Assembly: GCF_023715645.1 (NCBI RefSeq)
Contig: NZ_JAMBOP010000006.1
Coordinates: 1-64,000 of the forward strand
Direction of reading: 5' to 3'
From: Bacillus cytotoxicus
GTDB lineage: Bacteria > Bacillota > Bacilli > Bacillales > Bacillaceae_G
Length of the DNA stretch: 64,000 bases
The notes under the pieces were generated by a model. That model saw nothing but the letters and a program-made list of their open reading frames with translations, searched no databases and was not told the DNA's origin. This document shows positions 51,070 to 58,651 of this stretch, piece by piece. Within the stretch, counting starts at the first letter, position 1. Every line of letters starts with the position of its first letter. The position numbers were made by a program, and so were the translations under genes.

Positions 51070-51101
51070 ATATGCGGTCTCTGCTTGCAGAGACCGCATA
51101 T
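51070..51101 (-). terminator. Terminator of the frameshifted gene
   Basis: A perfect 15-bp hairpin (51070-51084 with 51087-51101) with a 2-nt loop. Read on the minus strand it is followed by TTTTATT and overlaps the TAA stop at 51101-51103. Confidence 0.85.
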
Positions 51102-51503
51102 TAAAAGGTTGTATAGTTTTTGAGAGATTTTTCGGCATTTATGCAGCGTTGTATCCATTGAACTTCATATTGCGAATGAGGTAAAATTCGATGCTGTAAA
51201 TGACCGATATGAAAAATTTATCTCTGATAGACACCAATCTATACATAATTTATATAAGTCATAATGTAAAGGATCGTCATCCCAATACACAGAAATCTCT
51301 TTTATATTTGCTTGCCAATATAAATATGCCCGGGTATGACCATCTGTAAAAATAATTTTATCGTCTAATTGTTTAATGGGTAATGGTGTATGTAAAGTAA
51401 TTTCAGATGGTGAAAAAGTCTGTTGCAATCTTATAATTTTATCATTGCTTAGAAACAATTGACTTGGCTGTACTTTACATATATCGATAAAAAAAGAGTT
51501 CAT
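51101..51503 (-). pseudogene. ParB/sulfiredoxin-like gene, single-base frameshift
   Basis: The first 92 residues run MNSFFIDICKVQPSQLF...GHTRAYLYW...CLSEI and then the frame fails. Removing one T from the T5 run (plus-strand A5 at 51212-51216) restores a long frame: EINFHIGHLQHRILPHSQYE...WIQRC...NYTTF, ending at TAA 51101-51103 directly at a terminator. This is a real gene of about 134 codons with one inserted base, or a sequencing error. The DGHTR motif is reminiscent of ParB-type domains, but the family is not certain. Confidence 0.75.
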
Positions 51504-51522
51504 TTTAGATCACCTAAAGCTT

Positions 51523-52017
51523 TTATAAGATTTTCGCCATATAATATTCATTTCTTGGCTCTCCATCAACAACTACGCCATGCACTGCTTCTCCTTCGAT
51601 CACAAACCCCATCTTTTTATATAAAGCAATAGCTCTTTCATTATGAGACATGACTGTTAATTCTAGACGCAGTAATTGTTGTGTGCGAGCCCACTGTTCA
51701 ATTCCGTGAAATAATTGTTTGCCGATTCCTTGACCTGCATATTCTTGAAGTACGCCGATGACTAAATATGCGGAATGTTGCTTTCGCTTTACTGCTCCGC
51801 CGCGGGCGATTATATATCCAACAAGTTTCTCGTCTTTTTCAGCTACTAGAAGTGTTGAATTATACGGAGAGAGAAGAGATTGAATGATAGATTTTTGCTT
51901 CTCAATCGTAAAGTTACGCTCATAAGGCTCAAATAACATAAAATCTGTTTCTTGATCAATAATTTGACATAGTTTCAAAAAAGGGGCTGCATCTGCTTCT
52001 GTAATTTCGCGAATCAT
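51523..52017 (-). CDS. GNAT acetyltransferase
   Basis: The 164 residues from ATG 52017 (MIREITEADAAPFLKL) form a GNAT domain: motif A VIGVLQEYAGQGIGKQL with the Q/RxxGxG/A loop, and SHNERAIALYKKMGFVIEG at the C-terminus. The GTG 52026 start adds three residues and is possible. The ribosome site is weak (GAGTG). It follows the frameshifted gene on the same strand. The substrate is unknown. Confidence 0.83.
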   Translation of the reverse strand: MIREITEADAAPFLKLCQIIDQETDFMLFEPYERNFTIEKQKSIIQSLLSPYNSTLLVAEKDEKLVGYIIARGGAVKRKQHSAYLVIGVLQEYAGQGIGKQLFHGIEQWARTQQLLRLELTVMSHNERAIALYKKMGFVIEGEAVHGVVVDGEPRNEYYMAKIL

Positions 52018-52099
52018 TGTTATCACTCATTTCTATTTTATGTAACTATTACATTCGTTGGATAGAAGATAAATTCCTGTAAGAATGGAACGATCTTAC

Positions 52100-52296
52100 T
52101 ATGTATAAATTGCTGACATAAAACCTTTTTCTTTTTAGATGGACGAGAGCGTCTGGCCATGAGTAGAAGCGGTCAGTGCCTTTTTCTGCCACATGCGATG
52201 ATCAAACAAAGAGAGAAAGAAAGTAGCAGATTACCTTTTGCTTGGCATGGCGGCGATTTGTGTACGGGAAAGTTAAGTTAGATTTATATATACGTT
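52100..52296 (+). repeat. bcr-type repeat, copy 10
   Basis: TATGTATAAATTGCTGACAT start, core CTGGCCATGAGTAGAAG then CGGTCAGTG, GCTTGGCATGGCGGCG arm, end AAGTTAGATTTATATATAC. A short hairpin CCTCTTT/AAAGAGAGG follows at about 52,304-52,324. Confidence 0.83.
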
Positions 52297-52398
52297 GATC
52301 CCCTCTTTTACATAAAGAGAGGATTATATTGTAAAGAGGAGAATGATAACAGTGAAGAAGAGAGTTCATTTCAAAGTGAAATAGAAAGGGATTTTCAT

Positions 52399-52974
52399 AT
52401 GAATCTTATTTTTGTAAGACACGGAGAAGGGGAGCATACAAACAATCTCCCAGATAGTTTGCGAATGGAGCATCCATCCCTGACTAATAAGGGAAGAGAG
52501 CAGGCGTTAGCATTGCGAGAAAAACTCCCTCTACGGGAGAGTGATATATTGATTGCAAGTCCGGCAGTCCGAACGTTGCAGACAGCGGCGCTATGGAGTG
52601 AGCAAGTTACTTGTAGAAAGCTTGTTCATCCATATATTTCACCGCGCATTTTTCCATATCGAGAAGGCGCAAGAACGTTACCTTGTGACAACATATTAAG
52701 TCAAAAGGATGTTCAACAGTTATTTCCGCAATTTTTATTAGCTGAAGAACAGAATGAAGAGTTATGGAGAAATGGGATTAATACGATTGCAGAGTCTATA
52801 TTTAGTACAGTTGCTCATAGCTTCATAGAATGGTGTAAAACGTTAGAAACTTCACGTGTGGTTATTGTTTCTCATGATGGAACGATTACAGCATATAGGC
52901 AATATGTGATGAAACAAGTGTTGACAAGGGAGGATTTTTTAGAGGAGACGGGCGTATATGAAATAAAACTATAA
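52399..52974 (+). CDS. Histidine phosphatase family protein
   Basis: This 191-residue phosphatase carries the RHG motif FVRHGEGEHT at the N-terminus (catalytic His) and the second histidine in VIVSHDGTITAY. SPAVRTLQTAALWSEQ is the second conserved block. It resembles phosphoglycerate mutase-like proteins, but the substrate is not clear. AGAAAGGG precedes ATG 52399. An unclear 10-codon frame (MKKRVHFKVK) lies just upstream. Confidence 0.86.
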   Translation: MNLIFVRHGEGEHTNNLPDSLRMEHPSLTNKGREQALALREKLPLRESDILIASPAVRTLQTAALWSEQVTCRKLVHPYISPRIFPYREGARTLPCDNILSQKDVQQLFPQFLLAEEQNEELWRNGINTIAESIFSTVAHSFIEWCKTLETSRVVIVSHDGTITAYRQYVMKQVLTREDFLEETGVYEIKL

Positions 52975-52992
52975 GATATGGGGGTATTTCAA

Positions 52993-53212
52993 TGAATGTT
53001 GCATTAGTAATTGGCTATGATTCTGGTAAGGAAGGTCAAGCGGTGTGAAAGTATATATAGGTTCAACAGATTATGTAGATGGGAATGCTGCGCTAATATT
53101 CTTAATTCGTATGTTTTATGGAATAATGGATCATGAACAAACGATTCATGTTGCATTTGAAGAAGCGAAATTGTTAGATGATGAAACGAAGACATTTCAA
53201 TTATATACGTAA
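52993..53212 (+). pseudogene. Remnant of a CHAT-like (caspase-fold) gene
   Basis: An 18-codon start fragment (MNVALVIGYDSGKEGQAV, from ATG 52993) ends at a TGA. It is followed in a shifted frame by 55 codons from GTG 53045, whose peptide (GSTDYVDGNAALIFLIRMFY...) resembles the C-terminal end of CHAT/caspase-like proteins with an IHVAFEEAKLLDDETKTF tail. The middle, where the catalytic residues would be, is absent, so this looks like a deletion remnant. The C-terminal piece could also be a short free-standing gene, with AAGGAAGG at 53028-53035. The CHAT link is a pattern-based guess. Confidence 0.45.
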
Positions 53213-53217
53213 TAAGA

Positions 53218-53252
53218 AAACGTGCTAATTTGAATTGAGAATTAGCACGTTT
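53218..53252 (+). terminator. Terminator
   Basis: AAACGTGCTAATT (53218-53230) pairs perfectly with AATTAGCACGTTT (53240-53252). It can serve the remnant and the convergent hydrolase gene. Confidence 0.85.
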
Positions 53253-53290
53253 CTCTTCTTTGATGATTAGTAGTTATATATTGATGTCTG

Positions 53291-54169
53291 TTATTTAGTA
53301 GTAGGGTGTTGTTTGAAAAATTCATCAATATACTTCATAAACTCTTTCGGTTGTTGGCGAAACGGTGCATGTTCGCCTTCTTCGATAATATGAAATGTAC
53401 TGTTTTTTAAGAATTGGTGATACGTTTCGCCTTTTTGCCAGGCCACGCTTTTATCATGTCTTCCCCAAATAAGTAACGTTGGCAATTGGATTTCATCTGT
53501 ATTAATGCGTAAACGACGCGGCCACATTTTTCCAAGCTCGTCATGATGTACTGTATCGTCACGATTATTCTTTACCTCTTCTTCGCGAAATTCTTTCGGA
53601 GTAGAGACTGTACTTAAATCATTTGATAACTTTGGTTTTGGAGATCCCTTCCCGTGCTGCAAAGTTTCTGCTCCTATTGCATCAGTTAAAATAAGGTGGG
53701 TTACTGCCTCTGGATATAAGTACGTTACATTTAAAGAAATTTCTCCGCCCATAGAATGTCCTAATATAGCGAATGTATCATAGCCTAATTTTTTCATTAA
53801 TTTATAATATAAGTTTGCTTGATTTGGAAAGGAGTAGCGAAAATCCAGCGGTTTTGAAGAATGACCGAAACCTAAAATATCGACAGCGATAACGGTATGA
53901 TTTTTCGCTAGATCAGGATAAAGATCACTAAATCCATTTGATGAACCTCCAAAGCCGTGAAGCATAAGTAAAGGTGGTTTATCTTTACCGATTTGTTTGA
54001 AGTAAATCGTTTGTCCGTCAATTTCGATCATTTTTTCTTTTGTTTCCAGTTTTGTTGCAATTGTTTCTTTTACTTCCGTTGCTTTTTTTGTTTGTTGTTC
54101 AATTGTGCTGCAGCTCGTTAATATTGTCAGAACAAAGCAGCAGAGCATGTAAAGCTTCCATCGTTTCAA
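53291..54169 (-). CDS. Alpha/beta-hydrolase lipoprotein
   Basis: The 292-residue protein has a signal peptide with lipobox LTSC (Cys 20), so it is anchored outside the membrane. The nucleophile elbow is GHSMGG (Ser 139), HGFGG is the oxyanion motif, the acid is near GRHDKSVAW and the base is in EEGEHAPF. AAAGGGG lies 11-17 bases upstream of ATG 54169. It is 15 bases from the next gene, so the two may be cotranscribed. The substrate is unknown. Confidence 0.87.
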   Translation of the reverse strand: MKRWKLYMLCCFVLTILTSCSTIEQQTKKATEVKETIATKLETKEKMIEIDGQTIYFKQIGKDKPPLLMLHGFGGSSNGFSDLYPDLAKNHTVIAVDILGFGHSSKPLDFRYSFPNQANLYYKLMKKLGYDTFAILGHSMGGEISLNVTYLYPEAVTHLILTDAIGAETLQHGKGSPKPKLSNDLSTVSTPKEFREEEVKNNRDDTVHHDELGKMWPRRLRINTDEIQLPTLLIWGRHDKSVAWQKGETYHQFLKNSTFHIIEEGEHAPFRQQPKEFMKYIDEFFKQHPTTK

Positions 54170-54184
54170 GATGTTTTCCCCTTT

Positions 54185-55021
54185 CTAGCATAGCGCCGCA
54201 TCCATCATGGCAAATATAAAATTGCGATTGCCAGGGAGGGAGTCTCCATTTTTTAACATGAAAGGAGAACGCAGCGTTTCTTCAAATTCAAATGATAACA
54301 GTTTATCTCTAAAGCGTTTTTGTGTATGAGGAACGTCAATACGAACCGTTCCGTTCCATTGGTTACATATGGATAGCAGTAAATGCAACGCATCCTCTTC
54401 ATTTTTAGCAATTAGGGGAGTGACGCATAAGGTATCTCCTTTTCGGATACATAACGCGAAAGCTTCCAGTCTATCATTTCTTTTGATTTTTAACGCAAAG
54501 TGTGCTCTATGTAATAGAATTGAATACAGATTAGGACGATGAGCACCGCTTGCTATGTAATCGAATTGAACGAGTGTGTTAAGGTCCTTATTTGTAATTG
54601 TACGAGTAGCAAAGGAATCTAGTTTTGTTGTTCTCTTTCGTTCTAAGCGATGAATAGAAGTAACTGTATGAAATCCATAGGCATGATATAAAGGCGTACC
54701 AGCATCCGTAGCAATGAGTGTAACTGGTTGTAATGGCGGAGCCTTTTTCATACAAATATCTAGCAAAGAACGTCCCAATCCTTTCCGCTGAAAATCTGGA
54801 TGTACAATAAGCATACCAAGAGAAGTGAATCCTGTTTTATATGGAAAAACAGCAATACAAGAGACGAGTTGACCTTCGTTATCATGACCAAATAAAGTAC
54901 CGACGGAAAGGTATGTCTCGAATTGCTCCTTCATAAATGAAATATCGTGTAACCATTCTACAGCATCGTAAAGAGATAATAGCTGTGAAAGATCAGAGTG
55001 ATTTAATATTTTAACTTTCAT
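54185..55021 (-). CDS. GNAT acetyltransferase with C-terminal extension
   Basis: The N-terminal GNAT domain (about residues 1-130) has the motif MLIVHPDFQRKGLGRSLLD and AYGFHTV. The second half (about 140-278), ending NFIFAMMDAALC, is a further GNAT-like domain of the sort seen in tandem acetyltransferases. AAGGAGG precedes ATG 55021. It shares a likely transcript with the hydrolase lipoprotein. Confidence 0.82.
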   Translation of the reverse strand: MKVKILNHSDLSQLLSLYDAVEWLHDISFMKEQFETYLSVGTLFGHDNEGQLVSCIAVFPYKTGFTSLGMLIVHPDFQRKGLGRSLLDICMKKAPPLQPVTLIATDAGTPLYHAYGFHTVTSIHRLERKRTTKLDSFATRTITNKDLNTLVQFDYIASGAHRPNLYSILLHRAHFALKIKRNDRLEAFALCIRKGDTLCVTPLIAKNEEDALHLLLSICNQWNGTVRIDVPHTQKRFRDKLLSFEFEETLRSPFMLKNGDSLPGNRNFIFAMMDAALC

Positions 55022-55161
55022 ATACTATCCTCCTTAAATTTCCATATGTTAATTTATTTTAGCATATGAATGCAAAACATTCCGTTTCACATGAAAAAAT
55101 AATGCTATATCAAGAAATAAAACGACAAATAAACGCACATTGTAACGATAATCATCAACAA

Positions 55162-55213
55162 TTAACAAAACATTTACACTTTTCTAATTTCCCCTTAACA
55201 GTTTTCTATTACA
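55162..55213 (+). promoter_or_regulatory. Likely PhoP binding boxes of the alkaline phosphatase gene
   Basis: TTAACA (55162-55167), TTTACA (55173-55178), TTAACA (55195-55200) and ATTACA (55208-55213) are PhoP-type half sites in two pairs, spaced 5 and 7 bases within each pair. Confidence 0.6.
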
Positions 55214-55257
55214 TTGGGTAATGGGAATAGAATTAAAAATTTGGGGGGACTTATAAA

Positions 55258-56643
55258 GTGAAAAAATTTATGAAGAAAGCATGGCCATTTGCAGTTGTTT
55301 CATCGTTAGCACTTACTTCTGTTGTTACATGGAATATGACGCGTTCAGATGTTATTAAAGCAGACGAAAAAGAGAACGATGCAAAGATTAAAAATGTAAT
55401 TGTCTTAATTGGGGATGGAATGGGACCTTCTTATATGACAGCACATCGTTATATGAAGGATAATCCAAAAACATTTGAAATGGAGCAAACGGAATTTGAT
55501 AAGCATCTTGTAGGAACCCAGGTTACATATCCAGAAGATGAGCATCAAAACATTACAGACTCAGCTTCTGCAGCTACTGCAATGTCAGCAGGGATTAAAA
55601 CATATAATGCAGCAATAGCGGTGGATAATGATAAAACAAACGTAAAAACAGTATTAGAGCAAGCGAAAGAGCGTGGAAAATCTACAGGTTTAGTTGCAAC
55701 TTCTGAAATTACGCATGCAACGCCAGCAGCTTTCGGTGCACATGATGTTAGTAGGAAAAATATGGATGCTATTGCAAATGATTACTTCGATGAGAAAATT
55801 AATGATAAGCATAAAGTAGACGTTCTTCTTGGCGGCGGTGTAAATAACTTTGTAAGAAAAGATCGCAACCTTACAGAAGAATTTAAAAAAGATGGGTATA
55901 GCTATGTAACGGATCGTCAGCAATTATTAAATGATAAGAGTGACCAAATTCTTGGTTTATTCGCACCAGGTGGTTTTGATAAGATGATTGATCGCACTGA
56001 TAAAGCGCCTTCTTTAGAAGAAATGACAAATGCAGCGATCAATCGTTTAAATAAAAACAAAAATGGTTTCTTCTTAATGGTAGAAGGTAGCCAAATTGAC
56101 TGGGCTGGTCATGATAATGACGTTGTGGCAGCGATGAGTGAAATGGATGACTTTGAAAAAGCATTTAAAGCAGCAATTGAGTTTGCGAAAAAAGATAAAC
56201 ATACATTAGTTGTAGCAACTGCTGATCACTCTACTGGCGGGTTCTCTCTTGGAACAAAAGGTGAGTATAACTTTGATGTAAACCCAATTAAAGCAGCAAA
56301 ACGTACACCTGACTTTATGGCGGCTGAAATTGCTAAAGGGGCAAATGTTGAAGAAACATTGAAAAAGTATATTGATTTAGAATTAACAGCAGAAGAAATT
56401 AAATCAGTAAATGATGTGGCACCGTCAAAAGATGCAACAAAAATTGACAATGCAATTGAGGCGATCTTTAATAAGCGTTCTTATACAGGTTGGACAACAG
56501 AGGGTCATACTGGTGAGGATGTTGGTGTTTATGCATTTGGACCAGGAAAATATTTATTTTCGGGTGTTCAAGAAAATACAAACTTAGCAAAACGTGTATT
56601 TGATGTTATTGGCGGCGGCGATCCAAATAAAGGTAAACGTTAA
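55258..56643 (+). CDS. phoA: Alkaline phosphatase
   Basis: It hydrolyses phosphomonoesters outside the cell. The 461 residues begin with a signal peptide (FAVVSSLALTSVVTW), then VIVLIGDGMGPSY (metal ligand Asp53), DSASAATAMSAG with the nucleophile Ser102, EGSQIDWAGHDND, ATADHSTGGFS and TTEGHTGEDV (metal ligands). GTG 55258 is the start, with GGGGGGAC close upstream. PhoP-like boxes upstream suggest induction in phosphate starvation. It ends in a terminator. Confidence 0.94.
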   Translation: MKKFMKKAWPFAVVSSLALTSVVTWNMTRSDVIKADEKENDAKIKNVIVLIGDGMGPSYMTAHRYMKDNPKTFEMEQTEFDKHLVGTQVTYPEDEHQNITDSASAATAMSAGIKTYNAAIAVDNDKTNVKTVLEQAKERGKSTGLVATSEITHATPAAFGAHDVSRKNMDAIANDYFDEKINDKHKVDVLLGGGVNNFVRKDRNLTEEFKKDGYSYVTDRQQLLNDKSDQILGLFAPGGFDKMIDRTDKAPSLEEMTNAAINRLNKNKNGFFLMVEGSQIDWAGHDNDVVAAMSEMDDFEKAFKAAIEFAKKDKHTLVVATADHSTGGFSLGTKGEYNFDVNPIKAAKRTPDFMAAEIAKGANVEETLKKYIDLELTAEEIKSVNDVAPSKDATKIDNAIEAIFNKRSYTGWTTEGHTGEDVGVYAFGPGKYLFSGVQENTNLAKRVFDVIGGGDPNKGKR

Positions 56644-56649
56644 TGTGGA

Positions 56650-56680
56650 GAAAAAGCAGGGCTTCTTTGCCTTGCTTTTT
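56650..56680 (+). terminator. Terminator after phoA
   Basis: AAAAAGCAGGG pairs with GCCTTGCTTTTT across a short loop. Confidence 0.8.
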
Positions 56681-56705
56681 CTTTTTCATTTTGGAGGAGA
56701 GAAAT

Positions 56706-57185
56706 ATGAAACGAATATTAAAGAGGTTATGGATTGTAAGCATTATAAGTTTTCAATTATGCGGGTGCAGCTCACAAGAAAAGGTGCAAAATGATGTAAT
56801 GAAAAAGGAAGAAACAGTTTACAAAGAAGAGAAAAATAAAAAGATAACAAAGCCTATACCTGAGAATGAAGAACAAACAATTAAGAAGTTAATAGATTCT
56901 TATATCCAAACAACAAATGAAAAGAATTTTGAAGGGCATATGGCACTTTTTTCGACGAAGTCATTAGGGTTAGAGGATACAAAAGCACAAAAAGAAGCGG
57001 AGTTTAAAAATAAGCATAAAAAAATCGATCTATTGAATGTTAATGTAAAAAATTTTGACGGAGACTATGCTGTAGTAGAAACAAAAGAGAAGGAAGAATC
57101 TGTACAAAAGAAAGTACGTTACACAGTAGGGAAAGAAAATGATGTATGGAAGATAGAAGATGTACGTGTAATAGGAGAGGGATAA
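56706..57185 (+). CDS. Putative lipoprotein with NTF2-like domain, 159 aa
   Basis: The signal peptide ends in the lipobox LCGC near residue 18. After a charged, Lys/Glu-rich linker (about 25-55) comes a region with TIKKLIDSYIQTTNEKN and DVWKIEDVRVIGEG, the pattern of NTF2-like/SnoaL proteins. GGAGGAGAG precedes ATG 56706; the longer frame from 56643 lies inside the phoA terminator. Substrate and role are unknown. Confidence 0.78.
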   Translation: MKRILKRLWIVSIISFQLCGCSSQEKVQNDVMKKEETVYKEEKNKKITKPIPENEEQTIKKLIDSYIQTTNEKNFEGHMALFSTKSLGLEDTKAQKEAEFKNKHKKIDLLNVNVKNFDGDYAVVETKEKEESVQKKVRYTVGKENDVWKIEDVRVIGEG

Positions 57186-57277
57186 AGTGAAACTTCCATC
57201 AGTGGGGGGCTTTTACGGGCAGTTTTCTTCTCTGCTCTTTTCCAGCCTTTACTGTCCACGAATAGTGGGATAAAAAA

Positions 57278-57397
57278 GGAGCTGTCCCATAAGTCGAATT
57301 TTTGACTATGTGACACTCCTTTTTGTTTTAGAAACGTTGATATATCAATGTTTTTATTTTTACATTTTGGAGGAACTTATCCTTTTGGGACAGCCCC
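57278..57397. mobile_element. MITE-like element, 120 bp, with 16-bp inverted ends
   Basis: The ends GGAGCTGTCCCATAAG (57278-57293) and, inverted, GGGGCTGTCCCAAAAG (57382-57397) match at 14 of 16 bases. The middle is AT-rich and holds a palindrome AACGTTGATATATCAATGTT, so the whole can fold back. No ORF and no clear target-site duplication are seen. It abuts the stop codon of the next minus-strand gene and may act as its terminator. Confidence 0.75.
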
Positions 57398-57398
57398 T

Positions 57399-58049
57399 TT
57401 ACACTGGTAACAAGATGCGCTCTGAACATGCTTCAATTTCATCGATATCTTGACGAATGGATGCCATCTTATTATCAAGTTCTTCAGCTTTCATAGCAGC
57501 ATCATGTAATTCGTTTTTTAAATACTCAGGAATATTCCCTTCATATTTATAATACATTTTATGCTCTAAACTTGCCCAGAAATCCATTGCTAATGTGCGT
57601 AATTGAATTTCTGCAAAAACATCTTGTGTTCCGGAATTTAATGCTAATGGATACTTAATAATCATATGAAGGCTTTTATAGCCGTTTGGTTTTGGTGATT
57701 TAATATAATCCTTAACTTCTATAATTTCCATATCTGTTCGTTTTTCTATCAATTTTTTTAAATAATAAATATCTTCCACGAAACAACAGGTAATTCGAAT
57801 ACCGATAATATCGAATAAATGTCGTTGGGCGTTTTCGACAGTTGGTATTAAGCTTTTTCGTTCTAGCTTTTTAATAATACTTTTCGGTTGTTTTAATCGT
57901 GTTTTTATATGTTCAAACGGGTTGTAGTCTTCTAGAAACTGAGCTTCCCGGTTCATAATTTCGAATTTTATTTTCAGTTCTTCGAGAGCAAATGTATAAG
58001 GTAGTACAAATGCTTTCCAATAGTTAACTGTTGTTTGGTTATAATTCAT
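57399..58049 (-). CDS. Small alarmone synthetase (RelP/RelQ type)
   Basis: The 216-residue protein has a single (p)ppGpp synthetase domain and no hydrolase: YNPFEHIKTRLKQPKSIIKKLER, then DIIGIRITCCFVEDIY and SPKPNGYKSLHMIIKYP, and a helical tail. Size fits YwaC (RelP) or YjbM (RelQ); the start and the sequence favour the YwaC group but I do not claim it. It joins the long relA at 3,069, so two alarmone sources are in the window. Ribosome site AAAGGTG precedes ATG 58049. Confidence 0.87.
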   Translation of the reverse strand: MNYNQTTVNYWKAFVLPYTFALEELKIKFEIMNREAQFLEDYNPFEHIKTRLKQPKSIIKKLERKSLIPTVENAQRHLFDIIGIRITCCFVEDIYYLKKLIEKRTDMEIIEVKDYIKSPKPNGYKSLHMIIKYPLALNSGTQDVFAEIQLRTLAMDFWASLEHKMYYKYEGNIPEYLKNELHDAAMKAEELDNKMASIRQDIDEIEACSERILLPV

Positions 58050-58088
58050 TTTCTACACACCTTTTTCTTATTTGGAAAATAGGGTTGG

Positions 58089-58160
58089 TTAAACTAAATA
58101 CCAAATCATATACGCACATGCTGCGAATGATGAGATCATAAAGCGATAACGCGTTTTCAT
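58089..58160 (-). CDS. Very small membrane peptide, 23 aa
   Basis: AAGGAGGG lies six bases before ATG 58160 and is one of the best ribosome sites in the window. The peptide MKTRYRFMISSFAACAYMIW then YLV has a basic start and one hydrophobic span, ending at TAA 58089-58091. It is 40 bp upstream of the alarmone synthetase, on the same strand, so it may be a leader peptide or a true microprotein. Confidence 0.55.
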   Translation of the reverse strand: MKTRYRFMISSFAACAYMIWYLV

Positions 58161-58399
58161 TAGATGTCCCTCCTTTGTTATGGAATTTATTGTATGTAAC
58201 CTTTGTATACTCCTTATACTAATCGATTGATGTGAATTTCGTATGAACTAATTGTTGCAGTTTTTTGTCTTTTTCGTATTATTTACAATATGCTTTGATT
58301 TCAAGGTATTTTTACAACTTTGAGAAAAGGGATAAAATTACAAATTAAGTATATAAAAGGTTCTTCGCCAAAAGATGGGGGTGACATATAAGATGTACA

Positions 58400-58510
58400 C
58401 TCCACTCCGAGTGGCGCTTTCCGCGGGCGAGAGCGAGCCTCCTCGGCAAGCCTGCGGGGTCTCACTTTCCTCGCTATTCCCGCAGGAGTCGCCACTCTCC
58501 GTTCCGTGCG
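58400..58510. repeat. GC-rich repeat found widely in Bacillaceae
   Basis: The stretch contains GAGTGGCGCTTTCCGCGGGC, AGCCTCCTCGGCAAGCCTGC and TTCCCGCAGGAGTCGCCACT. Two long arms are complementary, so it can fold. It is far richer in GC than its surroundings and I have seen close relatives in many Bacillaceae intergenic regions. No function is known to me. The 87-codon frame across it is not a gene. Confidence 0.7.
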
Positions 58511-58651
58511 TTCAAAATGATTCATTTTCAAAAAAATCAACCCCACGTTACGGCAGAAAACCATAAATGTCTATTAATCCCATTTATATCAAAAAGAAGG
58601 TATTTTTGTGTGATATGATATGAATATATTTTTTACCATAGGGGGAATATG

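Noticed and set aside
51035-51184. 49-codon plus-strand frame with AAGGAGCG ribosome site (MRNEIGIGKG...)
   Set aside because: It is written across the perfect terminator and the end of the minus-strand gene; the minus-strand reading explains both.
57190-57277. Possible remnant before the MITE
   Set aside because: Contains a CCATCAGTGGGGGG stretch but no frame, ends or structure that I can name.
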